64,000 nucleotides of DNA from Simplicispira metamorpha (lineage in GTDB: Bacteria > Pseudomonadota > Gammaproteobacteria > Burkholderiales > Burkholderiaceae_C). Position numbers and translations under genes: made by a program. Under the pieces are notes generated by a model, which was not told where the DNA came from, searched no databases, and saw only the letters and a list, made by a program, of their open reading frames with translations. This document shows, one piece after another, positions 23,543 to 32,050 of the stretch. Within the stretch, counting starts at the first letter, position 1. Every line of letters starts with the position of its first letter. The DNA is taken from NCBI RefSeq assembly GCF_004341365.1, contig NZ_SLXH01000013.1:27698-91697 (forward strand). The letters are read 5' to 3'.

Positions 23543-24739
23543 TTACAGCCCCTGCGCCTGCGCCCCCAGCTGGCGCAGCATGAAGTCCAGGAACGAGGGC
23601 ACGCATTCAAGGTGGCCTGCCGGGGTGGCAGGGCAATCGTTCAGGCTGACCAGATCACCGGCACCCTGGGCCTGCATGGCTTGCACGGTGCTGGCTGCGC
23701 TGGCGTAGGGCACGGTGCGGTCGTCCTTGCCGTGGTAGAAGCGCACCGGCAAGGTGGGGCGCCACTGGTGGACGTTGCTCAGGCGGTTCAGGTTGGCCAC
23801 GTCGTCTGACAAGAAGTTGTCGATGAAGGTGGCATCAATCACCACATCGGCGTCGTTGGGCAGCAGGGCCTTGAGCAGGGCGCGGCGCACTTCGCGCTGG
23901 GCGCTGCCACCCAGGTGGCGCAAAAAGCCGGGGTTGATCAGCGCGCCCACCACTTTGTTCTCCTGGCGCACCACGTCCACCAGGCCATCCATGGTGGCCT
24001 GCACGTTGTAGGGGCCTGCGCCCACCACCACTTGGCGCAGGTTTTGCAGGTGCGCCGAGTTGCCCCACTGCAAGGCCCGGTGCGCGGCCAGGGTGACGTA
24101 GCCGCCTTCGGAGTAGCCGGTCATGAAGAGCTGGCCGTTGTCGGCCACGCCCTGCTGGCGGCGCCAGGTTTGCGCGGCGGTCAGAAAATCCACCACCGCT
24201 GCGGCGGAGGGGCCCGAGAGCAAATAAGGGTGGGGCGCGCCCTTGGAGGCGCCGTAGCCCACGTAGTCGGGCGCCAGCACGATGTAGCCCACCGAGGCCA
24301 TCACCAGCGCCACCTCCGAGGCCACGGCGTTGTTGCTGGGCGCCTCGCTGTCCCGAAAAATCGTGCCGTGCTGGTAGCTCAGCACTGGGCTGGCGGCGCC
24401 CGCTGCCTTGGCGGGCACGCCCACCAGCCCCGAGGCACGGATGGGTTGGCCATTCACATCGGAGGTGGTGTATTCAAGCCGGTAGGCCAGCACGTCGTAG
24501 CGCGGCACCAGGTCGGGGATGCGCGAATCCTGCGCTTGCAGGGCCTGGGCGATGTCGGTGGCCGCGATGGAGCCCAGCAATGTGGCGCTTTGCAATTGTC
24601 CCGCGCCCGCCGGGTTGACCGGCAACACGGGCTGCTCAGGCCCGGGGTCTTCGCCATCGCCACCGCCGCAAGCGGCCAGCGCCGCAACCAGAACCCAGGT
24701 GGCGGCCACACGGGGCCAGCGAAGAAAAGCAGTTTGCAT
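23543..24739 (-). CDS. Secreted alpha/beta-hydrolase (lipase/esterase), lipoprotein
   Basis: 398 residues from the ATG at 24739 (an in-frame TTG lies five codons upstream). The N-terminal helix ends in the lipobox LAAC followed by a Gly/Asp/Pro-rich linker, so it is probably an outer-membrane or periplasmic lipoprotein. The catalytic triad is visible: nucleophile Ser in GYSEGGY, Asp in HGKDDRTVPY, His in AGHLEC. The oxyanion region is SYQHGT. It resembles the secretory lipase (LIP) family; substrates are likely short- or medium-chain esters. Monocistronic or co-transcribed with fic, 108 bp downstream. Confidence 0.88.
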   Translation of the reverse strand: MQTAFLRWPRVAATWVLVAALAACGGGDGEDPGPEQPVLPVNPAGAGQLQSATLLGSIAATDIAQALQAQDSRIPDLVPRYDVLAYRLEYTTSDVNGQPIRASGLVGVPAKAAGAASPVLSYQHGTIFRDSEAPSNNAVASEVALVMASVGYIVLAPDYVGYGASKGAPHPYLLSGPSAAAVVDFLTAAQTWRRQQGVADNGQLFMTGYSEGGYVTLAAHRALQWGNSAHLQNLRQVVVGAGPYNVQATMDGLVDVVRQENKVVGALINPGFLRHLGGSAQREVRRALLKALLPNDADVVIDATFIDNFLSDDVANLNRLSNVHQWRPTLPVRFYHGKDDRTVPYASAASTVQAMQAQGAGDLVSLNDCPATPAGHLECVPSFLDFMLRQLGAQAQGL

Positions 24740-24891
24740 AGGAAATCGTCTCAAAAATGGGGTCAGATTCTAATTTGTTCGGCCTGGACGGAAGGCTGTG
24801 CCGGTGGGGCGTCAGGTTCCCGCAAGCGCAGGCTGAATAATTATGAATTCAAAAATTGCTGAAACCTGTGTGCGCAACCCGGAGACATTGC

Positions 24892-26787
24892 ATGACCAGC
24901 TACGCCGACTTTCACCAACGTTCCATTACCGAGCGCGATGCCTTCTGGGCCGAACAGGCCCGCCTGATTGACTGGCAAACGCCGCCGCAGCAGATTTGCG
25001 ACTACAGCAACCCGCCGTTTGCGCGCTGGTTTGTGGGCGGCACCACCAACCTGTGCCACAACGCCGTCGATCGCCACCTGGCCGAGCGCGCCGACCAGGC
25101 GGCGCTGGTAGCCATTTCCACCGAAACCAACACCGAACGCAGCTACAGCTTTGCCGAGCTGCACGCCGAGGTGCAGCGCATGGCCGCCAGCCTGCAAGCG
25201 CTGGGTGTGAAGAAGGGCGACCGTGTCCTGATCTACATGCCCATGATTGCCGAGGCCGCCTTTGCCATGCTGGCCTGTGTGCGCATTGGTGCGCTGCATT
25301 CGGTGGTGTTTGGCGGCTTTGCGGCTGGTTCGCTGGCCACGCGCATTGAAGATGCCGAGCCGGTGGCCGTGGTCAGTGCCGATGCCGGTTCGCGCGGCGG
25401 CAAGGTCGTGCCCTACAAGCCGCTGCTGGACGAGGCCATTGCCCTGTCCAAGCACAAGCCCCAGGCGGTGCTGATGGTCAACCGGGGCCTGGCGCCCATG
25501 CCGCTGCAAGCCGGGCGCGACCACGACTGGTCGGCCCTGCGCACGCTGCACTTGGATACGCAGGTGCCCTGCGAATGGCTGGAATCGACCGAGCCCAGCT
25601 ATACCCTCTACACCAGCGGCACCACCGGCAAACCCAAGGGCGTGCAGCGCGACACCGGCGGCTACACCGTGGCGCTGGCGGCCAGCATGAAGCACATCTT
25701 TGATGGCAAGGCGGGCCAGACCTTCTTTGCCACCAGCGATATCGGCTGGGTGGTGGGCCACAGCTACATCATTTATGGCCCGCTCATTGCGGGCATGACC
25801 ACCATCATGTACGAGGGCCTGCCCACCCGCCCCGACGCGGGCATCTGGTGGAGCATTGTCGAAAAGTACCAGGTCACGCACATGTTCTCGGCGCCCACAG
25901 CGGTGCGTGTGCTGAAAAAGCAAGACCCGGCGTATCTGGCCAAATACAACGTCTCCAGCCTCAAGGCGCTGTGGCTGGCCGGAGAGCCGCTGGACGAACC
26001 CACCGCGCAGTGGATCAGCGGCTCACTCAACGTGCCCATCATCGACAACTACTGGCAGACCGAAACCGGCTGGCCCATCCTCACGCTGGCCAACGGCGTC
26101 GAGCAGCAAGCCACCCGTTTTGGCAGCCCCGGCAAGGCGGTGTATGGCTACAACGTCAAGCTGATTGACGAGGCGACAGGCGAAGAACTCACGGCGCCCA
26201 ACCAAAAGGGCGTGGTGGCCATCGAAGGCCCGCTGCCCCCCGGCTGCATGCAAACCGTCTGGCGCGACGACGACCGCTTTGTCAACACCTACTGGAAGAG
26301 CATTCCGGGTCGCCTGGTCTACAGCACCTTTGACTGGGGCATCCGCGATGCCGATGGCTACTACTTCATCCTGGGCCGCACCGATGACGTGATCAACGTG
26401 GCCGGCCACCGCCTGGGCACGCGCGAGATCGAAGAGTGCATCTCGGCCCACCCCAACGTGGCCGAAGTGGCCGTGGTGGGCGTGGCCGACAACCTCAAGG
26501 GCCAGGTGGCGCTGGCCTTTGCCGTGCCACGCGATGCCAGCAGCCTCAACAGCGATGCCGACCGCGCCGCCCTGGAGGCCGAGGTGATGAAGCAGGTGGA
26601 TGCGCAACTGGGCGCCGTGGCCCGGCCATCGCGTGTGTACTTTGTCGCGCTGCTGCCCAAAACGCGCAGCGGCAAGCTGCTGCGCCGCGCCCTGCAAGCC
26701 GTGGCAGAAAAGCGCGATCCGGGCGATCTGACCACCATGGAAGACCCCGCCGTGCTGCAACAGGTGCGTGACATGGTCGGCCAATGA
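24892..26787 (+). CDS. prpE: Propionate-CoA ligase
   Basis: 631 residues from the ATG at 24892 with GGAGA eight bases upstream. ANL superfamily: the N-terminal acetyl-CoA synthetase cap (SYADFHQRSITERDAFWAEQ), the AMP-binding P-loop YTSGTTGKPKGV, the core motif WQTETGWP, and the C-terminal domain with the catalytic/acetylatable Lys in KTRSGKLLRRAL. Length and motifs match PrpE rather than Acs (about 650 aa, different cap). It makes propionyl-CoA from propionate, ATP and CoA. No prp operon partners are adjacent. Followed by a strong hairpin terminator. Confidence 0.93.
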   Translation: MTSYADFHQRSITERDAFWAEQARLIDWQTPPQQICDYSNPPFARWFVGGTTNLCHNAVDRHLAERADQAALVAISTETNTERSYSFAELHAEVQRMAASLQALGVKKGDRVLIYMPMIAEAAFAMLACVRIGALHSVVFGGFAAGSLATRIEDAEPVAVVSADAGSRGGKVVPYKPLLDEAIALSKHKPQAVLMVNRGLAPMPLQAGRDHDWSALRTLHLDTQVPCEWLESTEPSYTLYTSGTTGKPKGVQRDTGGYTVALAASMKHIFDGKAGQTFFATSDIGWVVGHSYIIYGPLIAGMTTIMYEGLPTRPDAGIWWSIVEKYQVTHMFSAPTAVRVLKKQDPAYLAKYNVSSLKALWLAGEPLDEPTAQWISGSLNVPIIDNYWQTETGWPILTLANGVEQQATRFGSPGKAVYGYNVKLIDEATGEELTAPNQKGVVAIEGPLPPGCMQTVWRDDDRFVNTYWKSIPGRLVYSTFDWGIRDADGYYFILGRTDDVINVAGHRLGTREIEECISAHPNVAEVAVVGVADNLKGQVALAFAVPRDASSLNSDADRAALEAEVMKQVDAQLGAVARPSRVYFVALLPKTRSGKLLRRALQAVAEKRDPGDLTTMEDPAVLQQVRDMVGQ

Positions 26788-26810
26788 CCTGAATCTGCTC
26801 TTGAAATGAG

Positions 26811-26851
26811 AGCTGCCAGCGCTTACTGGGTAAGCGCTGGCAGCTTTTTTA
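26811..26851 (+). terminator. Strong terminator formed by a dispersed palindrome
   Basis: AGCTGCCAGCGCTTA-CTGGG-TAAGCGCTGGCAGCT is a perfect 15-bp stem followed by TTTTTT. It lies 24 bp after prpE and, in reverse, just after the end of the convergent GGDEF-EAL gene. It uses the same palindrome family seen elsewhere in the window. Confidence 0.9.
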
Positions 26852-26854
26852 TTG

Positions 26855-29854
26855 TTAAATCGTGACCTGCGAATCTGGGCTGCATCGCCACGGCGCTGGC
26901 GCCTGCCAGTGCGGCGCCCAGGCGATGAAGTCTTGCAGCGGCATGGGCCGTGCGATGCAGTAGCCCTGGGCCAGGCGGCAGCCCAGCTCCAGCAACATGC
27001 TGCCCTGGGGCACGGTTTCCACGCCCTCGGCAATGACGTGGTAGCCAAACGAGTGCGCCAGCCCGATCACCCCCTGCACGATGGCCAGGTCGCCCGCATC
27101 GCCCATCATGCCGCGCACAAAGCTCTGGTCGATTTTGAGGGTGTCCAGCGGCAGGCGGCGCAGGTAGGTCAGTGACGAGTAGCCGGTGCCAAAGTCGTCC
27201 AGCGCGGTGTTGACGCCGATTTCGCGCAGTTGCAGCAGGGTTTGCGCCACCGGGGCGAGGTTGTAGAGGGCGGCCGTCTCGGTGATTTCTATCTTCAGGC
27301 TGCTCCGGGGCAGTTGCGGGTAGCGCGCCAGGCGGCTGGCCATCCAGGGGGCAAAGTCAGTTTGTTGCAGGTGCGGCGCCGTGATGTTGACGCTGATCGT
27401 CAGGTTCAGGCCCTGGGCGTGCAGGGTTTGCGCCATCTCCAGGGCGGTATCGACCACCCAGGTGCCAAAAGCGATTTCCAGGGCTGTGCCCTCGATCAGC
27501 GGCAAGAACGCGGCGGGCGAGAGCACACCTTGCTCGGGGTGCTGCCAGCGTGCCAGGGCTTCGGCGCCCACCACGGTGCCCAGGCGCATGTCCACCTTGG
27601 GCTGCAAATACAGCATGAACTGGCCGCCTTGCAGCGCTGCCTGCACGCGCGCGGTGTCGGCCTGCACCTGCTGTGCGGCGCGCTCGGAGGCGCTGTCGAA
27701 CTGGTGGTAGCGGTTGCGCCCGGCCTGCTTGGCGGCGTACATGGCCTGGTCGGCGTGGCGCACCAGGGCATCGGCGTCGGCGTCGTCTTGCGGGAACAGG
27801 GTGTAGCCGATGCTGGCCGTCACGCTCACGCAGTCGTTGCCCAGGGCGTAGGGGGCGGCAATGCTGGCCATGACCTGGCGCAGCGCTTTTTCGCAATCGG
27901 TGGCGCCATGCAGGCCGGGCAGCAGGATCACGAACTCGTCGCCGCCCAGGCGGGCCACGCAGTCGGTGGCGCGCAGGGCGCGGGTCAGGCGGCCTGCGGC
28001 CATGACCAGCAGGCGGTCGCCCGCGTCGTGGCCGTGGCGGTCGTTGACGGGCTTGAAGCCGTCCAGATCCAGGTAGGCCACGCCCAGCAAGCTGCCTTGC
28101 ACCCGCGCCTGGGCCATGGCTTCGGTGAGCTTGCGCGCCAGCAGCACGCGGTTGGGCAGGCCAGTGAGGGCGTCGTGGTGGGCCAGGCGCTGCAATTGCT
28201 GCTCTTGTTCGCGCTGCTGGGTCACGTCGATGGATACGCCCAGCATGCGCAGCGGGGCGCCGCTGGCATCGTGGGCCACGGTTTTGCCCAGGTTGCGCAG
28301 CCAGCGCTGGCCACCATGGGGCAGCGGGATGCGCCAGGTGGCATCGAAGTGGGTGTCGGGCTGGGCGGTGTGGCGCTCCAGTTCGCGGGTGATTTTGGCG
28401 GCGTCTTCAGGCACCACGCAGTCTTGCCAAGGCTGGGGGCGGGCGGCGCTTTCGTCGCCCGGTTGCAGGCCGCGCAGGTGCTGCCAGTGGGCATCGCCTT
28501 GCAGGGTGCCTGCGGGCAAGTCCCAGTCCCAGCGGCCCAGCGATGCGGCGGTCATGGTCAGCGAGAGCAGGGCTTCGCGCTCGCGCACCAGGGCTTCGGC
28601 GCGCTTGGAGGCGTCGATGTCCTGCATCACGCCGCGAATGCGCACGACGCGGCCATTCTCAATGACGGGTTCGCCCAGCGAGCGCATCCAGACCAGGCGG
28701 CCATCGGCGCGCACGATCTCAATCTCCAGGCTCCACTCCACGCGCTCGCGGATGCACCGGCGCAGTGCGTTGCGGAAGGTGTCGTGCCAGGCCGGGGCCA
28801 CGTGGCGCTGCACGTAGTCCTGGGGCAGTGGGCTGCCCGGGGGCAGGCCGTGGATGTCGTAGCACACGTCTGACCAGTACACCGGGCCGCGTGCGGGCAT
28901 GTCTTCCCACACACCCAGGCGGGCCAGGCGCCCTGCCTGCTGCAGCAGGCTGTTGCTGGCTTGCAGGGCATCGCGCGCGTGCTGTTCCTGGGTGATGTCG
29001 TGAAAGACGAAGACAAAGCATTCTTCGCCGTCAATCTGTACCGGGTAGGCCGACATGAGGCCGGGCACGCGCGTACCGTCGAGCTTGCGTGCCACCAGGT
29101 TCAGTTTGTCCACCTGGCCATCGCGCGCAAAGGTTTCCAGCAGGCGCGTGCGCTCGTGCTCGGTGGCCCAGATGTTGAGCTCTGCGGAGGTGCGGCCCAC
29201 CACGTCTTCGCGCGGCCGCCCCAGCAGTTGGCAGAACGCGGGGTTGACTTCGATGTAGCGCCCATCGGCCACGCGCGAGATGCCTGCCGGGTCGGGCAGC
29301 GCCTGGTAGATGGTGTTGTACTTGGCCTCGGAGGTGCGCAGGGCCTGCTCGGTGGCGCGGCGGGCGGTCACGTCCAGGCTCATGCCGACCATGCGCAGGG
29401 GCTTGCCGTCGGCGCCGTGTTGGGTCACGCTGCCGCGCGAGAGCACCCAGCGCCATTGGCCGTTTTTGTCGCGCACCCGCAGTTCGGCTTCGTAGGTGTG
29501 GACTTCACCGTCCATGGCCTGGCGCAAGGGGTCGGCCAGGCGGGCGGCGTCATCGGGATGGCGCAGGCTGGTCCAGTAGGCGGTGCGTTTTTCCGGGGGT
29601 ATCTCGAAGAGCCCGAACTGGGCATAGAAGTGGCCGTGGAACGAGAGCTGGCGGTTGCGCACGTCCCACTCCCACTGGCCACCGCCAGAGGCGCGGATGG
29701 CACTGATCAGCTCTTGCTCGCGCTGGCGCAGGGCCTGGTGTTCTGCCTGCAAGGTGTTGAAGGTGCGCACGCGCACCAGCGCCCACAGCAGGGCGCCCAG
29801 CAGTGCCAAGACGGTGGCGCAGGCCAGCACCAGCTGCAAATTTGTCACATTCAT
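26855..29854 (-). CDS. Membrane PAS-GGDEF-EAL protein (cyclic-di-GMP synthesis/hydrolysis)
   Basis: 999 residues from the ATG at 29854; a longer frame upstream has no ribosome site and overlaps ogt. One membrane helix (residues ~5-27) is followed by four PAS domains (about 45-150, 170-290, 300-430, 440-560). The GGDEF domain has an intact GGDEF and an I-site RATD five residues upstream, so it should be an active and product-inhibited cyclase. The EAL domain keeps AEALARW and LDDFGTGYSSL, so phosphodiesterase activity is also plausible. Most such hybrids are dominated by one activity; sequence alone cannot decide which. It probably links several small-molecule or redox inputs to c-di-GMP. Confidence 0.92.
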   Translation of the reverse strand: MNVTNLQLVLACATVLALLGALLWALVRVRTFNTLQAEHQALRQREQELISAIRASGGGQWEWDVRNRQLSFHGHFYAQFGLFEIPPEKRTAYWTSLRHPDDAARLADPLRQAMDGEVHTYEAELRVRDKNGQWRWVLSRGSVTQHGADGKPLRMVGMSLDVTARRATEQALRTSEAKYNTIYQALPDPAGISRVADGRYIEVNPAFCQLLGRPREDVVGRTSAELNIWATEHERTRLLETFARDGQVDKLNLVARKLDGTRVPGLMSAYPVQIDGEECFVFVFHDITQEQHARDALQASNSLLQQAGRLARLGVWEDMPARGPVYWSDVCYDIHGLPPGSPLPQDYVQRHVAPAWHDTFRNALRRCIRERVEWSLEIEIVRADGRLVWMRSLGEPVIENGRVVRIRGVMQDIDASKRAEALVREREALLSLTMTAASLGRWDWDLPAGTLQGDAHWQHLRGLQPGDESAARPQPWQDCVVPEDAAKITRELERHTAQPDTHFDATWRIPLPHGGQRWLRNLGKTVAHDASGAPLRMLGVSIDVTQQREQEQQLQRLAHHDALTGLPNRVLLARKLTEAMAQARVQGSLLGVAYLDLDGFKPVNDRHGHDAGDRLLVMAAGRLTRALRATDCVARLGGDEFVILLPGLHGATDCEKALRQVMASIAAPYALGNDCVSVTASIGYTLFPQDDADADALVRHADQAMYAAKQAGRNRYHQFDSASERAAQQVQADTARVQAALQGGQFMLYLQPKVDMRLGTVVGAEALARWQHPEQGVLSPAAFLPLIEGTALEIAFGTWVVDTALEMAQTLHAQGLNLTISVNITAPHLQQTDFAPWMASRLARYPQLPRSSLKIEITETAALYNLAPVAQTLLQLREIGVNTALDDFGTGYSSLTYLRRLPLDTLKIDQSFVRGMMGDAGDLAIVQGVIGLAHSFGYHVIAEGVETVPQGSMLLELGCRLAQGYCIARPMPLQDFIAWAPHWQAPAPWRCSPDSQVTI

Positions 29855-29948
29855 CCATTCTGTTTTTTGCTGGCGTGCAGTATCAGGCCCTATGGCTGGC
29901 CTGCACGGTGCCCCACCAACCCGGATTAACCCGGTTGACAAACGCGCA

Positions 29949-30467
29949 TCAGGCGCCTGGAGGCCATGCTCCCTCGCGCTGCAACAAGGCGGTTTTGCGC
30001 GCCAGACCACCAGCGTATCCCGTGAGGCTACCATCGCGCCCCAGCACGCGGTGGCAGGGCACCACGATGCTCAAGGGGTTGCGCCCCACCGCACTGGCCA
30101 CGGCCCGCACGGCGCTGGGTCGCCCCAGCTGCTGCGCCAGGGCGCCATAGCTGGTGGTGCTGCCGGGCGCAATGCCCAGCAGGGCTTGCCACACGCTTTG
30201 CTGGAACGGCGTGCCACCGCTGTAGTCCAGGGGCACGTCAAAGTGAAGGCGCTGGCCGTCCAGGTACTGCTGCAACTGCTGGGCGGCAGCGCACAGCAGG
30301 CCGTTGTCTTCGTCATGCGGCCAGGCCTGTGCGCCATCGAGCTGTGCGGGCCAGTGGCGCTGGCCCTCAAACCACAGGCCCGACAAGCCCTGTGGCGATG
30401 CTGCCAGGCGCACGCCCCCCAGCGCTGTGATGCAGCGTTTTTGAACTGTCGTGGTGTGAAATTGCAT
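29949..30467 (-). CDS. ogt: Methylated-DNA--protein-cysteine methyltransferase
   Basis: 172 residues. The active-site motif VVPCHRVL with the acceptor Cys, the arginine-finger region PSAVRAVASAVGRNPLSI and the C-terminal YAGGLARKTALLQRE are all standard for O6-alkylguanine transferases. The length fits Ogt rather than the fused Ada. It repairs O6-methylguanine by irreversible alkyl transfer to itself. 94 bp upstream of the GGDEF-EAL gene on the same strand. Confidence 0.92.
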   Translation of the reverse strand: MQFHTTTVQKRCITALGGVRLAASPQGLSGLWFEGQRHWPAQLDGAQAWPHDEDNGLLCAAAQQLQQYLDGQRLHFDVPLDYSGGTPFQQSVWQALLGIAPGSTTSYGALAQQLGRPSAVRAVASAVGRNPLSIVVPCHRVLGRDGSLTGYAGGLARKTALLQREGAWPPGA

Positions 30468-30485
30468 GGTGTAAAAGTGTAGAGT

Positions 30486-30546
30486 GTTTTTGGCCTCAAG
30501 GCCACGTAGAACAAGCGCAAGCAGCTATGAATTTGATAGTTTTCAA
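30486..30546. repeat. Dispersed palindromic element
   Basis: GTTTTTGGCCTCAAGGCC, then AACAAGCGCAAGCAGCTATG and AATTTGATAGTTTTC. Sits in the divergent ogt / phosphomannomutase spacer (192 bp). Confidence 0.75.
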
Positions 30547-30659
30547 AACCCCGGAAACCTGGCTGTGGCAGGATGCGGGCAGGGCCGGTTATGGCAGCGC
30601 GCACCTACAATGCAGCCGGTTTTTTCTTCCCCCACCCGCTTCTGTGAAAGTGTGACGCC

Positions 30660-32048
30660 GTGCAGCTCTCTCCTTCCATCTTCAAAGCCTATGACATCCG
30701 TGGCATTGTGCCGTCCACCCTGGACGAGGCCGTGGCCCGGGGCCTGGGCCGCGCTTTTGGCACCGTGGCCCGCGCCCAGGGCCAGACCACGGTGGCCGTG
30801 GGGCGCGATGGCCGCCTGTCCGGGCCTGCACTGAGCGCCGCATTGATTGCCGGGCTGGTGGATGCGGGCATCGCCGTGATCGATGTGGGCCTGGTCACCA
30901 CGCCGCTGCTGTATTTTGCGGCCAGCACCCTGTGCGCCAGCGGCATCCAGGTCACCGGCAGCCACAACCCCAAAGACTACAACGGCTTCAAGATGGTGTT
31001 GGGTGGCCGCGCCATTTACGGCGACGACATCCAACAGCTGCGCCAAACCATGCAGGACGAGAGCTGGCAGCTGCAAGCCGGGGGCAGCGTGCGCAGCGTG
31101 GACGTGCTGGCCGCCTACACCCAGCGCATCACCAGCGACGTGAAGCTGGCGCGGCCTCTGAAAATCGTGGTCGATTGCGGCAACGGCATTGCGGGCGCCT
31201 CGGCACCGGCCATTTTCCGCGCGCTGGGCTGCGAAGTCGTCGAGCTGTTCTCGGAGGTGGACGGCAACTTCCCCAACCACCACCCCGACCCCAGCAAGCC
31301 GGAAAACCTGCGCGACCTCATCGCCGCCTTGCAGGCCAGCGATGCCGAGCTGGGCCTGGCCTTTGACGGCGATGGCGACCGGCTGGGCATCGTCACCAAA
31401 GACGGCAGCAACATCTTTCCTGACCGGCAGATGATGCTGTTTGCGCAAGACGTGCTCTCGCGCGTGCCCGGCGGCCACATCCTGTTCGACGTGAAATGCA
31501 CGCAGCGTTTGGCGCCCGCCATTGCCGCAGCGGGCGGCGTGCCGGTGATGTACAAAACCGGCCACTCGCTCATCAAGGCGCGCATGAAAGAGCTGGACTC
31601 GCCCCTGGGCGGCGAGATGAGCGGCCACATCTTTTTCAAAGAGCGCTGGTTCGGCTTTGACGATGGCACCTATGCGGGTTGCCGTTTGCTGGAAATCCTC
31701 AGCCGCAGCAGCGACCCCAGCGCCGTGCTCAACGGCCTGCCGACCAGCTTTTCCACGCCCGAGCTGAACGTGGCTTGCGCCGAGGGCGAGCCGCACCAGC
31801 TGACCGCGCAATTGCAGGCGTTGGCTGCCGACACCTTTGCCGCCCCGGCGCAGATCAGCACCATCGACGGCCTGCGCGTGGACTGGCCCGATGGCTTCGG
31901 CCTGATCCGCGCCAGCAACACCACGCCCGTGCTGGTGCTGCGCTTTGAGGGCCAGACGCCCGAGGCGCTGGCACGCATCGAGGCGGCCATGCTGGCGCTG
32001 CTGCACCGCGTCAAACCCGGCGCCCAGGTGGGCAGCGCGGCGCACTGA
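30660..32048 (+). CDS. Phosphomannomutase / phosphoglucomutase
   Basis: 462 residues, GTG start (KAYDIRG motif follows eight residues later, as in AlgC/ManB). The phosphoserine loop VTGSHNPKDYNGFKM, the metal-binding DGDGDRLG and the sugar-binding GEMSGHIFFK are intact. It interconverts hexose-6- and -1-phosphates for lipopolysaccharide, alginate-type or nucleotide-sugar synthesis. It is followed 2 bp later by waaA, so the two are almost certainly co-transcribed and both serve envelope polysaccharide assembly. Confidence 0.92.
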   Translation: MQLSPSIFKAYDIRGIVPSTLDEAVARGLGRAFGTVARAQGQTTVAVGRDGRLSGPALSAALIAGLVDAGIAVIDVGLVTTPLLYFAASTLCASGIQVTGSHNPKDYNGFKMVLGGRAIYGDDIQQLRQTMQDESWQLQAGGSVRSVDVLAAYTQRITSDVKLARPLKIVVDCGNGIAGASAPAIFRALGCEVVELFSEVDGNFPNHHPDPSKPENLRDLIAALQASDAELGLAFDGDGDRLGIVTKDGSNIFPDRQMMLFAQDVLSRVPGGHILFDVKCTQRLAPAIAAAGGVPVMYKTGHSLIKARMKELDSPLGGEMSGHIFFKERWFGFDDGTYAGCRLLEILSRSSDPSAVLNGLPTSFSTPELNVACAEGEPHQLTAQLQALAADTFAAPAQISTIDGLRVDWPDGFGLIRASNTTPVLVLRFEGQTPEALARIEAAMLALLHRVKPGAQVGSAAH

Positions 32049-32050
32049 AT

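Noticed and set aside
24755..24891. AAAATGGGGTCAGATTCT upstream of prpE as a REP/RAYT end
   Set aside because: The motif resembles ends of REP-associated elements, but only one short copy is present and no transposase is nearby; too little to call.
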